Shown: piece by piece, positions 56,801 to 63,850 of the stretch
Layout: every line of letters begins with the position of its first letter
How positions within the stretch are numbered: the first letter of the stretch is position 1
Assembly (NCBI RefSeq): GCF_000003815.2
Contig: NC_049996.1
Coordinates: forward strand, 18,386,022-18,450,021
Source of the DNA: Branchiostoma floridae
Taxonomy: Eukaryota; Chordata; Leptocardii; Amphioxiformes; Branchiostomatidae
DNA length: 64,000 nucleotides
Reading direction: 5' to 3'
Notes under the pieces: generated by a model
The model's database searches: none
What the model was told of the DNA's origin: nothing
The model's input: the letters and a program-made list of their open reading frames with translations, nothing else
Program-made: the position numbers and the translations under genes

Positions 56801-58414
56801 CATTTCAAGAGCACAACATTGTGGCCCACCAGGGGTTCGAACTCAGAATGTTAGAATTGTCAATCAACTACATTCACCTTGAAAAAAAAAAAACCTAGTG
56901 AGACCACCATGTCCAGCTGTGGTTGTGTGCAGAGGAAGTCTACTTTTATCTATTGTCTTTAATAAACAACTATGAACGTTCAACTTTTTCCCTTTTACCA
57001 TGTGTATGTAGTGATATATGTTGATAATTTTTATTAGGTATTGATGTAATCTGTATCTCTGTTATATTTTATCTGACCCTTAGCTCCCTCATAACCTCAA
57101 TGAAAAGTGGCCTGCATCATATTCATTGATTCGCATGAATAGATAAAGGTTCAAACAAAAGCCGACTGACCAGGTCGCTAATCCTGATTTTTTTTCAGGC
57201 TGCACTTGTGAATACCGGCTGGTTACATCTCGTCCAAAGAAAATGTGTGACTGCTTCTGATTGCTCTAATGCAGAATCGGACAGTTTGGCAAGTAAGTGC
57301 AACGTTTTCTGTACCTGCAGTCAATAGTTCTCTTCTAACAGTATGCACTATCATATTAAGTAGGTTAACCTTATCAGTAGATGTAATGCTTTGTACCTTG
57401 TACAATTGTTGCGCAAGAAAGTTATTATTATATATCAAATTGTAAACAGCCAAATGCCCGAGAAGACCACTCAGGGGACATAAAAATCATGGGGCTAAAC
57501 AAGTGGTGGATAAAGACAGGAGTCTTAGTGCTTGTATCGATGGGGACAATTATCTAAGGAACCACCAAAAAGTGGTAACATTTGTCAGGAGTGCTCAGGA
57601 CTTAACGTGCTTCTTACATGTTATATGTAAAGGTGGGTTCTTCTGCAGGTTTGACTGTCCCAGACAATTAATTAGCTTGTTTGGGGGTATTTCGTGAAAA
57701 TATGAATATGACTGATAAAAATAACATCAGCGTCAAATTTTCTTTTTAAACACAGCTGATGTCCAGTGTTGCCAAACAGATAACTGCAACGACCGAATCT
57801 TCGAACTGCCAACCACCACCCTTCAACCGACCACTACAACAAAGGCAACAACCAAGCTACCGACTACACTGGTAACCACAGAACGCCCAACCACCCTGGT
57901 AACCACAGAACGCCCAACCACCCTGGTAACCACAGAACGACCAACCACCCTGGTAACCACAGAACGCCCAACCACCCTGGTAACCACAGAACGGCCAACC
58001 ACCATGGTAACCACAGAACGGCCAACCACCATGGTAACCACGGAACGACCAACCACCCTGGTAACCACAGAACGCCCAACCACCCTGGTAACCACAGAAC
58101 GCTCAAGTACCATGGTAACAACACCACGCCCAACCACCATGGTAACTACAAAACACCCAACCACTCTGGTGACAACAAAACCAGCAACCACCCTGACAAC
58201 TGTGATTTCCACTGTCAGTGATAACAGTGCGAATGCCGGACTTATTGCATGTTACGTCATACTGGCTATCGCCATTCCCTCCATAATGGCAGCAATGCTT
58301 TATTACTGGTGGAGGCGGACACACAAAGCCAACAAAACACACCCAAAGGAGAAGGGTGCAGAAATGCCACCGTGGGAAATGGTACCATGTGACCCAGCAA
58401 CAAGAATGGTGTAA
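47756..58414 (+). CDS. Ly6/uPAR-domain membrane protein with two alternative 3' cassettes (gene span)
   Basis: Common exons are 47756-47801 and 48997-49124. Form A adds 54181-54274 and 54675-54982 (576 nt, 191 aa); form B adds 57199-57292 and 57756-58414 (927 nt, 308 aa). The mature part has ten cysteines at 23, 26, 38, 50, 57, 74, 80, 94, 95 and 100 in both forms, the Ly6/uPAR three-finger pattern including the terminal CC-x4-CN. A threonine-rich stalk, a transmembrane helix and a basic tail follow, so this is a type I membrane protein and not the GPI form usual in vertebrate Ly6 proteins. It is probably a cell-surface receptor or ligand; the partner is unknown. Cassette B has no signal peptide or first-half exon of its own between 54983 and 57198, so use of shared exons 1-2 is the simplest reading. 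Confidence 0.8.
48527..48958. mobile_element. Outer MITE in Ly6 intron 1, interrupted by a younger MITE
   Basis: Left arm CGCGCAGATATAGTAG then GGGCGCTCTTCTTA; right arm TAAGAAGAGCGCCC then CTACTATATCTGCGCG, about 50 bp each. The left end retains TACTCTCCAAGCAGAGGTTG, while the right end lost this outermost part. The element at 48713-48847 is inserted inside it. Confidence 0.8.
48713..48847. mobile_element. Inner MITE, TAATCTCCAAGCAGA family, with 9-bp target duplication
   Basis: Inverted ends TAATCTCGAACCAGATCC and GGATCTGCTTGGAGATTA. The direct repeat CGGATTAAC lies at 48704-48712 and 48848-48856, a perfect 9-bp target duplication. The 9-bp duplication suggests mobilisation by a Mutator-type or similar transposase. 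Confidence 0.9.
48997..49124 (+). CDS. Ly6 gene exon 2 (first half of the Ly6 domain)
   Basis: After TTTACACAG it encodes [13 protein letters not shown], with the LxCxxC start of a Ly6/uPAR domain, and cysteines 38, 50 and 57. The donor TGTCAG|GTGAGC is phase 0, matching the acceptors of both 54181 and 57199. Confidence 0.85.
52048..52112 (-). pseudogene. GUF1: GUF1/LepA-like fragment, exon c (G5 motif)
   Basis: Read on the minus strand: TTTCCAG then [21 protein letters not shown] and CC|GTAAGT. ISAK is the G5 motif of translational GTPases and the stretch fits the EF4/LepA-GUF1 region before the RIPPP linker. The frame and splice sites are intact, but the next exon is missing from the window. 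Confidence 0.8.
52268..52351 (-). pseudogene. GUF1: GUF1/LepA-like fragment, exon b
   Basis: It encodes [20 protein letters not shown] and then FKDKDLFK, joined in phase 0 to exon a so that N-K from exon a and I-D here form NKID, the G4 guanine-recognition motif. The donor is AAG|GTAAAA. The sequence is typical of GUF1, the mitochondrial back-translocating EF4-type GTPase. Confidence 0.85.
52565..52642 (-). pseudogene. GUF1: GUF1/LepA-like fragment, exon a
   Basis: It encodes [15 protein letters not shown] then LAIIPVINK, which is highly characteristic of LepA/GUF1 after the G3 motif. The acceptor is TTTTTCAG and the donor AAG|GTAAAT, both phase 0. Upstream exons (P-loop, G2, G3) should lie at higher coordinates but only repeats are found there, so the three exons are an isolated fragment. 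A remote link to distant exons outside the window cannot be excluded. Confidence 0.85.
52990..53760. repeat. Tandem array of about 245-bp units rich in octamer/homeodomain sites
   Basis: Units start with GTCCTAT and a GTGGATTTA block at 53073, 53317 and 53563 (spacing 244 and 246). Each contains TTAATTATGCAAAT or close variants in both orientations, plus ACCAAAAATCATGA. Similarity declines through the array. The 3' end grades into a GCTAGGGGG-type repeat. Confidence 0.85.
54065..54165. repeat. Dispersed GTCCAGGTCTGG-type repeat next to the cassette A acceptor
   Basis: GGTCCAGACCTGGACCTGAT and CCTCTGGACCTGTACCGG form inverted and direct short repeats. Relatives occur near 33612-33720 and 35565-35630. 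It ends only about 15 bp before the exon 3A acceptor, so part of the branch-point region may derive from it. Confidence 0.6.
54181..54274 (+). CDS. Ly6 gene exon 3A (second half of the Ly6 domain, form A)
   Basis: The acceptor TTGTTTCAG is phase 0. It encodes [10 protein letters not shown], then cysteines 74 and 80. The donor ACAG|GTAAAT leaves one base. It is the same length (94 nt) and phase as exon 3B and shares LVNTGWLH with it, so the two are duplicates. Confidence 0.85.
54675..54982 (+). CDS. Ly6 gene exon 4A (stalk, transmembrane helix, tail of form A)
   Basis: After TGCACAG it gives [13 protein letters not shown] (last three cysteines), a threonine-rich stalk ([10 protein letters not shown]...), a helix of about 25 hydrophobic residues ([20 protein letters not shown]) and the tail [17 protein letters not shown]. 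The stop is TAG at 54980-54982. The stalk is likely O-glycosylated. Confidence 0.85.
55021..55735 (+). repeat. Polypyrimidine (CT-rich) satellite block, about 715 bp
   Basis: The plus strand is nearly pure C/T. Internal duplication is visible: TCATCTTTCGCAATTCTTCC occurs near 55200 and 55555, giving a unit of about 355 bp, with a partial third unit. It starts about 40 bases after the stop of form A, so it is transcribed in the 3' UTR of A and in the intron of B. Confidence 0.9.
55736..57198 (+). other. Spacer between the two Ly6 cassettes
   Basis: It has no second signal-peptide or Ly6 first-half exon that I can see. AATAAA occurs near 56236 and 56563 and could end form A transcripts. A decayed SINE lies at about 56745-56882. 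The open frame at 56137-56442 has scattered cysteines but not the Ly6 spacing. Confidence 0.5.
57199..57292 (+). CDS. Ly6 gene exon 3B (second half of the Ly6 domain, form B)
   Basis: The acceptor TTTTTTTTCAG is phase 0. It encodes [20 protein letters not shown] with cysteines in the same places as 3A. The donor GCAA|GTAAGT leaves one base. Confidence 0.85.
57756..58414 (+). CDS. Ly6 gene exon 4B (repeat stalk, transmembrane helix, tail of form B)
   Basis: After AACACAG it gives [20 protein letters not shown], aligning with [15 protein letters not shown] of 4A. Twelve nine-residue [13 protein letters not shown] repeats (about residues 126-233) come next, then a spacer, a helix (about 251-273) ending YYWW, and a basic tail of about 33 residues. 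The stop is TAA at 58412-58414. It is likely a heavily O-glycosylated mucin-like stalk. Confidence 0.85.
57863..58186 (+). repeat. Coding minisatellite, 12 x 27 bp
   Basis: Unit ACCACCCTGGTAACCACAGA followed by ACGCCCA. Units 1-9 are nearly identical and 10-12 diverge. Length is an exact multiple of three codons per repeat, so unit-number changes keep the frame. The minus-strand frame here is a shadow. Confidence 0.95.
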
Positions 58415-59019
58415 TAGTTTCCATTTGTATACTCACTGTTTTTTTTCTTTATTTATTCATATATTATACATCATTGTCATCATCATTACTGCTGATTTGG
58501 CTGTACATTTTTAGTATTGTATATTGCAATGACGCTGGTACTTACTGGTATACCCTTTGTATGCACAAAGAAAATCATGACAGTACAAAATGAAAATACA
58601 TAACGGGGGCCGATACCGACTGCTAAGCACCTTTGACCCTTTGCTGACGTCACACTTCCGGTTCGGATGTGTCACTTAGACTTTGGGTCATTTCAACTTG
58701 ATGAGGATCAGAGGACTGATCGAAAGCTTGTTGATAAGCGCTTTATTTTGTGTACGGATATAGGGTCTTAAAATTGTAACATGACATAACGTTTTGGATC
58801 GGATCTGCAGGCAGCGACATCTATAGCTACAGTGCAATGCGAACCTTAAGTCTCTTCGTGTTTCGTGTGCATGTTGCATAATCTCCAAGCAGATTCCTCC
58901 GGTGGCATAAAACAGTAACATAAGCTGGGGAAGGAGTTTAGCCGGCAGAGGAGTGAAATGGGCCACGGAGGAATCTGCTTGGAGATTACATGTTGCAGTG
59001 CTATCTGCTTTCGATGCCT
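58415..59019. other. Tail-to-tail spacer of the Ly6 and DDAH genes
   Basis: On the minus strand AATAAA (plus TTTATT at 58742-58747), about 275 bases after the DDAH stop, could end the DDAH transcript. A retroelement-like tail (about 58620-58760) and a MITE (58879-58988) occupy the spacer. Confidence 0.5.
58879..58988. mobile_element. MITE, TAATCTCCAAGCAGA family, 110 bp, with perfect 9-bp target duplication
   Basis: Ends TAATCTCCAAGCAGATTCCT and AGGAATCTGCTTGGAGATTA are exact inverted copies. CATGTTGCA flanks both sides (58870-58878 and 58989-58997). It sits about 31 bases downstream of the DDAH stop codon on the minus strand, so it is probably in that 3' UTR, where the ends could form a stable hairpin. 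Confidence 0.95.
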
Positions 59020-59121
59020 CTAGAACAGGAGACACTGACAGGTCAGCGCAGCGGATAGTTTGTACACCTCCTCTGTGGACACCTCTATTCGCGGGTAGTC
59101 GGCCAGAGCCTTGGTGAACAC
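59020..59121 (-). CDS. DDAH1: DDAH exon 5 (catalytic cysteine, C-terminus)
   Basis: The acceptor CCACCACAG is phase 0. It encodes VFTKALADYPRIEVSTEEVY then KLSAALTCQCLLF and TAG. LTC carries the nucleophilic cysteine (C267). Confidence 0.9.
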   Translation of the reverse strand: MFTKALADYPRIEVSTEEVYKLSAALTCQCLLF

Positions 59122-62100
59122 CTGTGGTGGCAATGTCATAAATACATAGCTTATTAGTTTGGGTACGATATGGCCATTACTATTTTTTTTTAGCACGGAA
59201 GTTCGTCTAGTTAAAAAACGACATTATAGATTCATTCTAATGATTAACATCAACTTTTATAAGTACATTGGATGCCATGATACCGCCACATGACCAAAAG
59301 GTTCTTGATTCAGGGCGATTCAAAGAGATATGCCAATGCAACATCAGTAATTCTAAGGTATGTACACTTCAGATATTTAGGTGTTCCGGACAATGTTGAG
59401 AAGGCATCTATCACATTTTTTTGATGTGGCGGTATTTTGGCACACGATGGAAATATGAGAGCCCCATCCCATAGTTTAACAAAGTCGTCTTCACAATCAC
59501 CACAAGATACATATATATAGTTTCAGATAAAGTGATAGAAACTGTCGTTTCTAAAAGAGGTTCTGCTTTAGCTATTGCTGAAGTTGTAGTTTACTTCCCT
59601 TAGCATCACAAAATCCACATTACAGAAAAAGTGTGATCATTCGTCGTCTACTGTCTCAGAAAAAGAAGTCAAGTTACAGTTTAGCGTCAAGACTAGAGTG
59701 TTCGCTTATTATACTGTTAACCATTGTCTTTTCTTTGTCACTTGCAATTGGCCCTTGGGCAAGAACTTGCAATAAACTTATCATTATTGCTGAATTTGAA
59801 ACCTAAACGATGACTGAAGATATCCATTAATTTACCTTATAGCTTTCAGGGAACTGGCGCTCGGGACCGTGGACGATTGTCCCGTTTACATAGAGACAGT
59901 TCTCCGCACAGTCCTCAGACAGCCATATGGCTTCGTACTTGTAGTCACTTTTTGCACACATCTCCTGCAAAATAGCGACCGTAAAAATAAACTAGAAAGC
60001 ATGAGCTATGAACTGCATGTACTGTCTTTCCCCTGTCAGTAAACCAGTCAGTATAGCCCTGACGAAGATGACAGGTGGTCATCGAAACGTTGGCTCATGC
60101 AATAAAATTCATGGCTGTACATCAAGAACTTTCTGATTGAATACTGTCTATCCAAGGAGGTTAAAAACAAGACTTTTAAACTCCTTGGTCTATCACATAA
60201 AGTAGTTTGCAAAATCGCAAAAAGAAGACACCAGAAATACACTCGACACAAAAAGTTTGGAATATCAACTTTGGTATACCATATTTCCGTTATCTATGCA
60301 TCAATTTCAATGTATTATATATCAATAGAAAGCTTATGTGATTTTCTTTCCTATGGTATCAAACTTATTATTATTGTAAACACATGAAACGAGCACAAGG
60401 CCTGATTACGTGGGTGGGTCACGAAAAAAAAGTGCCCAAATTCCCTTACTTATGTTCAACACTGCATCGTCCTGTTGATATTGGCGCGTGTGTCAGGTTC
60501 AATCAATCCTCTTTTCACCTCACATTTTGTATACGGAACATACAAAGTTTTAGTACACTTGAGTAGAGTTCATCTGCCCTTTCGATAGTTGGATGGTAGA
60601 ATCAAAGCGTGGATGCGGAAAGGAGAGCCGCTGACAAGTCAAGAGTAACTTTCGGCATTTGGTGGTGGAGGCAGCGTCATGGTTTGGGGCGGTATAACCA
60701 CCATAGGGTAAACAAGACTCGTCATCATTCCAGGCATTAATGTGGTGACATATAGGGACACCATCCTCCATCCAATAGCAACATTATACCTCTTCAATAT
60801 TGGACCAAATGCAGTTCTGCAAGAGTACAACACCAGTCCACACAGAGCAAGGACCATTGGATGCTGGAGTACAGTCTTTGGGTGGAATAGCCTTCCTACG
60901 GCTTATGGCTAGCACTCGATTGATCACCTCTTGCCATGGTTCATATTTTTTGCTTGATTAAAGAGTAATAGTAGCCTTGATTGACATGTCCTGCTTATTC
61001 AACTTGCCTTCATTCACAAGTCAATACTGACGGTAGAAAATGAGCAGAATGGAGTGATTGATTTTAGTAGGGTAATTTTGGCACTATATCTTTAGGACCC
61101 CCTGTACGTAAGCGGGCCTAGTCCTTGTTCCATGAATTTACGCTCATAAAATACTCTACTCAGATATGCTAAAAAGAAACTTGGATGTTCTGTATACCAA
61201 ACGTTAGGTGATAAAAGGATTGATTGAAACATTGTCACCCGCGGCCATAACAACGGTTGAACCGGACGATACAATTTTGAACAGAAACGGGGGAATTTGG
61301 GCACTTTTTTTTCATGACCCACTCACGTTAGCAGGCCTAGTGTATGTTCCATGAGTTAACAATGACAATGAGTTTGATACCAATGGAAAGGAAATCATAC
61401 AAGCTTTCTATTGATATATAATACATTGAAATTGATGCATAAATAACGGAAATATGATATACCAAAGTTGATATTCCAAACTTTTTGTGCTGAGTGTAGA
61501 ACCATCCATTGTTTGCTGTGCAAGAGGCTATCTGCAAACATCAAATCAATGTTTCACACAGTTTTCTACCCCAAAAAAGTCCATAAGATTAACAAACTTA
61601 TTATAAACAAGTCTAGCTAACATGTAAACTTAGCTATAGCAGTTTTGAACAAGTCATAAAAATTTTGGCCTATACGTAACGTTTTATATAGGATGCAGCC
61701 ATCGTCAGGTGAGGTGACCAATGGCGCAAGACACGCGACGTTAATGACACGCAAAAGCCCGACTGCTTCGTCAAAACATTCTCCTATGCAGACAACCAAC
61801 GGCGGCAGCGAATCGCCTCTTGTCTGCACTCTGCTATCTCAACCGTCACGATTAGTTTCTGTGGGCGTCGCCACAAACCAGATGGCAGCCAATCAGAGAA
61901 TATGTCTTTCAGTTTTCAAAAGGGATAAGCTCATTGATATTTATAAGCAGGGTGGTCAGCAACTGATGGTGACGGTTGAGATAGCAGATCTAGAGTACAT
62001 GGCGAGGGGCGGTTTTCTAGCGCCGTTGGATGTCTCTGCGCAGGAGAATGCTTCAAAATTGACCGGAAGTTTCTACCTTCCACCCGTCTCTTCCATTTTG

Positions 62101-63213
62101 GGAGTCCACCAATGCGATGATGCCAGGCGCAGCCATGGCGGAAAAGCCCTTCAGGTGAACTTCCGGTGGAGTAACGTAGATGGAATGCACAGGGAATTCT
62201 GGGAAGGTCTCGGCCAGAATTTTGTGACCAGCCTTGTTTGACTGCGTTGATTCTCCCACGAAAAACTCTGTGCCTATAGGAAAGGAAGAAAAACAGAGAA
62301 AGTCGATATATGTTACTATATGCTTCATTCGTTCTCACTGGACAAAGTTGAGTTCCCAAAACCAAGCACCCTACCGATGTCGCCACAAAAGCTCAGAGCC
62401 CTTTGGCAAAGACGGTAGGTGGTACTTAAGCCCCACTGTTACAGATGGCAGCTATACATATACTATTATACGCAAAATAGTGACCACCAAAGCAGTTAAC
62501 CTTATAGATTTGTAATAAATGACAAAACTTTTGTAGAGTTACCCGTGAAGATGACATCACCCCCTTCAAGAGTGGCTTCTTGGTCCTGGATGCGGTGTAT
62601 CTCCAGCCCCAGGTCCCTCATGCACCTCTCCACACTGTCGACCTTATGGTAGGACATAACGAGCACTAATATTCGTTTACATGTTTATTATCTTGTCGTA
62701 GCCTTCAAGTACAGGGAAGGCTGTTTTTGACGGAGGTGTTCTAAATAAATTTAGAATAGGGGGTTCTACCTGGTTCTATTTGTTCGATATGGCGTTCGAT
62801 CAGGATAGGTCCATTTATTTTGACCTAAGCCAATGTAAGCCTACAAAGCGTGACCCTGGTCCAGCTTTCGTGTATACTATCTTATGGCACCGTATGGTCT
62901 GCTTGGAGACTGATTATCTCACCTCTAGCCTCCTACACTCGTCAGCAGGCCTCGTCATCAGCGCCCTGTCGCCCAGCACGACGCAAACGTCCTCCACAAA
63001 GGCGCAGTCCGGCATGGAATCCTCTGCTGGAAGGACGGTCACCTCCAGCCCCAAATCTTTCAGCGCCTGGACTAAACATTGATGTTCTTCTCTGGCTTTG
63101 TCTACATCGGCGATCTCATCAAATCCGTCCATGCGGAGTCCATCGTTCAGACTGCTGGGGATCTCTCGGACAACCGCGCGGGTGTACGTGGGGAAGTTGA
63201 AGATATCTGCCAT
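59020..63213 (-). CDS. DDAH1: Dimethylarginine dimethylaminohydrolase (DDAH), 5 exons, 272 aa (gene span)
   Basis: Minus-strand exons are 63213-62923, 62642-62543, 62273-62077, 59964-59836 and 59121-59020, total 819 nt. All junctions are GT-AG and phase-matched. The enzyme hydrolyses asymmetric dimethylarginine to citrulline and dimethylamine in the cytosol, relieving inhibition of nitric-oxide synthase. By the human DDAH1 pattern I see FVED (E74, D75), TRP with R94, LEGGDV, the catalytic histidine in VHLKGF (H170) and the catalytic cysteine in LTC (C267). The arginine of the human substrate-carboxylate site (R145) is a glutamine here (Q141). The C-terminus is shorter than in vertebrates and ends CLLF. 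The symbol means the DDAH family; 1 versus 2 is not resolved. Confidence 0.93.
59122..59835 (-). other. DDAH intron 4 with LINE tail
   Basis: Most of it is unassigned AT-rich sequence. The plus-oriented LINE 3' end at 59590-59790 matches 14395-14630 and 19330-19595. Confidence 0.5.
59590..59790 (+). mobile_element. LINE 3' end fragment, third copy
   Basis: AAAATCCACATTACAG, TCGTCGTCTACTGTCTCAG, TTGGCCCTTGGGCAAGAACT and TTGCAATAAACTTATC follow the order of the other two copies. Confidence 0.6.
59836..59964 (-). CDS. DDAH1: DDAH exon 4
   Basis: Phase 0 on both sides, 43 codons. It includes SEDCAENCLYVNGTIVH, corresponding to the DDIAANCIYLN block of vertebrate DDAH, and FPESYK matching EYPESAK. 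The acceptor is TTTTGCAG and the donor AAG|GTAAAT. Confidence 0.92.
60240..61496 (+). mobile_element. Tc1/mariner-like element, 1257 bp, long inverted arms, dead transposase
   Basis: It is flanked by TA (60238-60239 and 61497-61498), the Tc1/mariner target. Arms of about 310-330 bp (60240-60552 and 61168-61496) are inverted, starting CACTCGACACAAAAAGTTTG and CACTCAGCACAAAAAGTTTG. Between them 60663-60900 encodes GGSVMVWGGI, then an in-frame stop, and NTSPHRAR in place of the QDNAxxHxA block, so the DDE core is broken and N-terminal parts are absent. It lies in DDAH intron 3. Confidence 0.9.
60663..60900 (+). pseudogene. Tc1/mariner transposase remnant
   Basis: GGSVMVWGGI is the hallmark just before the second catalytic aspartate region of Tc1/mariner transposases. 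A TAA follows soon after, then about 60 open codons including YNTSPHRAR. The DNA-binding domain and first aspartate are missing. Confidence 0.8.
61768..62052. mobile_element. Foldback MITE, CATTCTCCTRCGCAG ends
   Basis: ACATTCTCCTATGCAGACAA at the left and GTCTCTGCGCAGGAGAATGC at the right are inverted, as are CTATCTCAACCGTCAC and GTGACGGTTGAGATAG. The interior shares a block (CTTTCAGTTTTCAAAAGGG) with the element at 30983-31380. It ends about 25 bp from the DDAH exon 3 donor. Confidence 0.8.
62077..62273 (-). CDS. DDAH1: DDAH exon 3 (catalytic histidine)
   Basis: After CTTTCCTATAG, two bases complete Gly131. It encodes TEFFVGESTQSNKAGHKILA and later VHLKGFSAMAAPGIIAL. FFVG and HLKxF are strong DDAH blocks. 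The donor is AAG|GTAGAA, phase 0. Confidence 0.92.
62543..62642 (-). CDS. DDAH1: DDAH exon 2
   Basis: Phase 0 start after ACCATAAG. It encodes VDSVERCMRDLGLEIHRIQD and EATLEGGDVIFT, matching the DDAH ATLDGGDVLFTG block. The donor ACGG|GTAACT leaves one base. Confidence 0.92.
62872..62911. mobile_element. Single end of a TAATCTCCAAGCAGA-family MITE
   Basis: TACTATCTTATGGCACCGTA then GGTCTGCTTGGAGACT matches the right arm of the element at 48713-48847. No left partner is evident. It ends a few bases from the DDAH exon 1 donor. Confidence 0.65.
62923..63213 (-). CDS. DDAH1: DDAH exon 1 (start codon, catalytic aspartate)
   Basis: The ATG is in GGAAGATGGC context. 97 codons, with YTRAVVREIPSSL, LPAEDSMPDCAFVEDVCVV and LMTRP, aligning with the N-terminus and active-site loop of vertebrate DDAH. 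The donor is GAG|GTGAGA, phase 0. An upstream CTGCAG could be the acceptor of a 5' UTR intron. Confidence 0.93.
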
Positions 63214-63282
63214 CTTCCTTCTCTTTATCTGCAGACTGCTGCGTGAACAACAACGTAGAAACCAGGTCGACCGGTGTCTGTT

Positions 63283-63460
63283 AACGATTGGTAGCCTCTA
63301 CCAGGCTCCGTGGATCGGTAGAATCATTATCCTCACCACGAAACGTGGTGAGGAAACGTACTCTTCTGGCCGGCTAACTCCCCTAGTGTACTATAGATTC
63401 TATTTGTCCAATTTCTACAATTAGACCACCGATCCACGAAGCCTGGTAGAGTCTACGTAA
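63283..63460. mobile_element. Foldback MITE with GTAGCCTCTACCAGGCTCCG ends
   Basis: GGTAGCCTCTACCAGGCTCC and GAAGCCTGGTAGAGTCTAC are inverted, with GTGGATCGGT and ACCGATCCAC next to them. A half copy lies at about 14810-14915. An internal hairpin CCACGAAACGTGG is near 63338. Confidence 0.8.
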
Positions 63461-63570
63461 ATCTAGCCTCCCTCACAGGCTAGCCTGTGTTTACACAATC
63501 TCTCGCTGGCTGGGGTCAATGACCCCCTCCCCGTGGGAGGCGGCAATTGTAGGGATGGCCGCTAGGATCG

Positions 63571-63850
63571 CGATTTTAGTCAGGATACTTCACAGGTGTC
63601 TCTGGGGGCATTCGCGTAACTTTTTTTTTGGACTCGCGATTTTTAACCGGGAATACGCCGGGAAAGGAATATATACCAAGAAGCTTGTACTGGGGCCTGT
63701 ACAAACTTCCCGGTATATATTCCTTTCCCGGCATTTTTCTTTCCCTGCATATTCTCATTTCCCTGCATATTCCCGGTTAAAAACCGCGAATCAAAAAAAA
63801 AGTTACGCCAAGGCCCCCAGAGACGCATGTGAAGGAGGCGACGTAAAATC
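63571..63850. mobile_element. Foldback MITE with about 100-bp arms
   Basis: CTTCACAGGTGTCTCTGGGG and CCCCAGAGACGCATGTGAAG are inverted. The arms continue through GTAACTTTTTTTTT, TTTTTAACCGGGAATA and GGAAAGGAATATATACC. Frames on either strand across it are artefacts of the palindrome. Confidence 0.85.

Noticed and set aside
57863..58186. Regular direct repeats considered as a CRISPR array
   Set aside because: Units are contiguous without spacers and lie in a eukaryotic coding exon.
57823..58212. Minus-strand frame with repeated VVGRSVVTR
   Set aside because: Shadow of the 27-bp coding minisatellite on the plus strand, where the Ly6 exon 4B frame, cysteines and splice sites agree.
61693..62241. 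182-codon plus-strand frame overlapping DDAH exon 3
   Set aside because: Its 3' part is antisense to a confident DDAH exon and its 5' part is a palindromic MITE; kept only as a MITE observation.
62780..63200. Plus-strand frames opposite DDAH exon 1
   Set aside because: Shadows of the minus-strand exon, whose active-site motifs and splice donor are clear.
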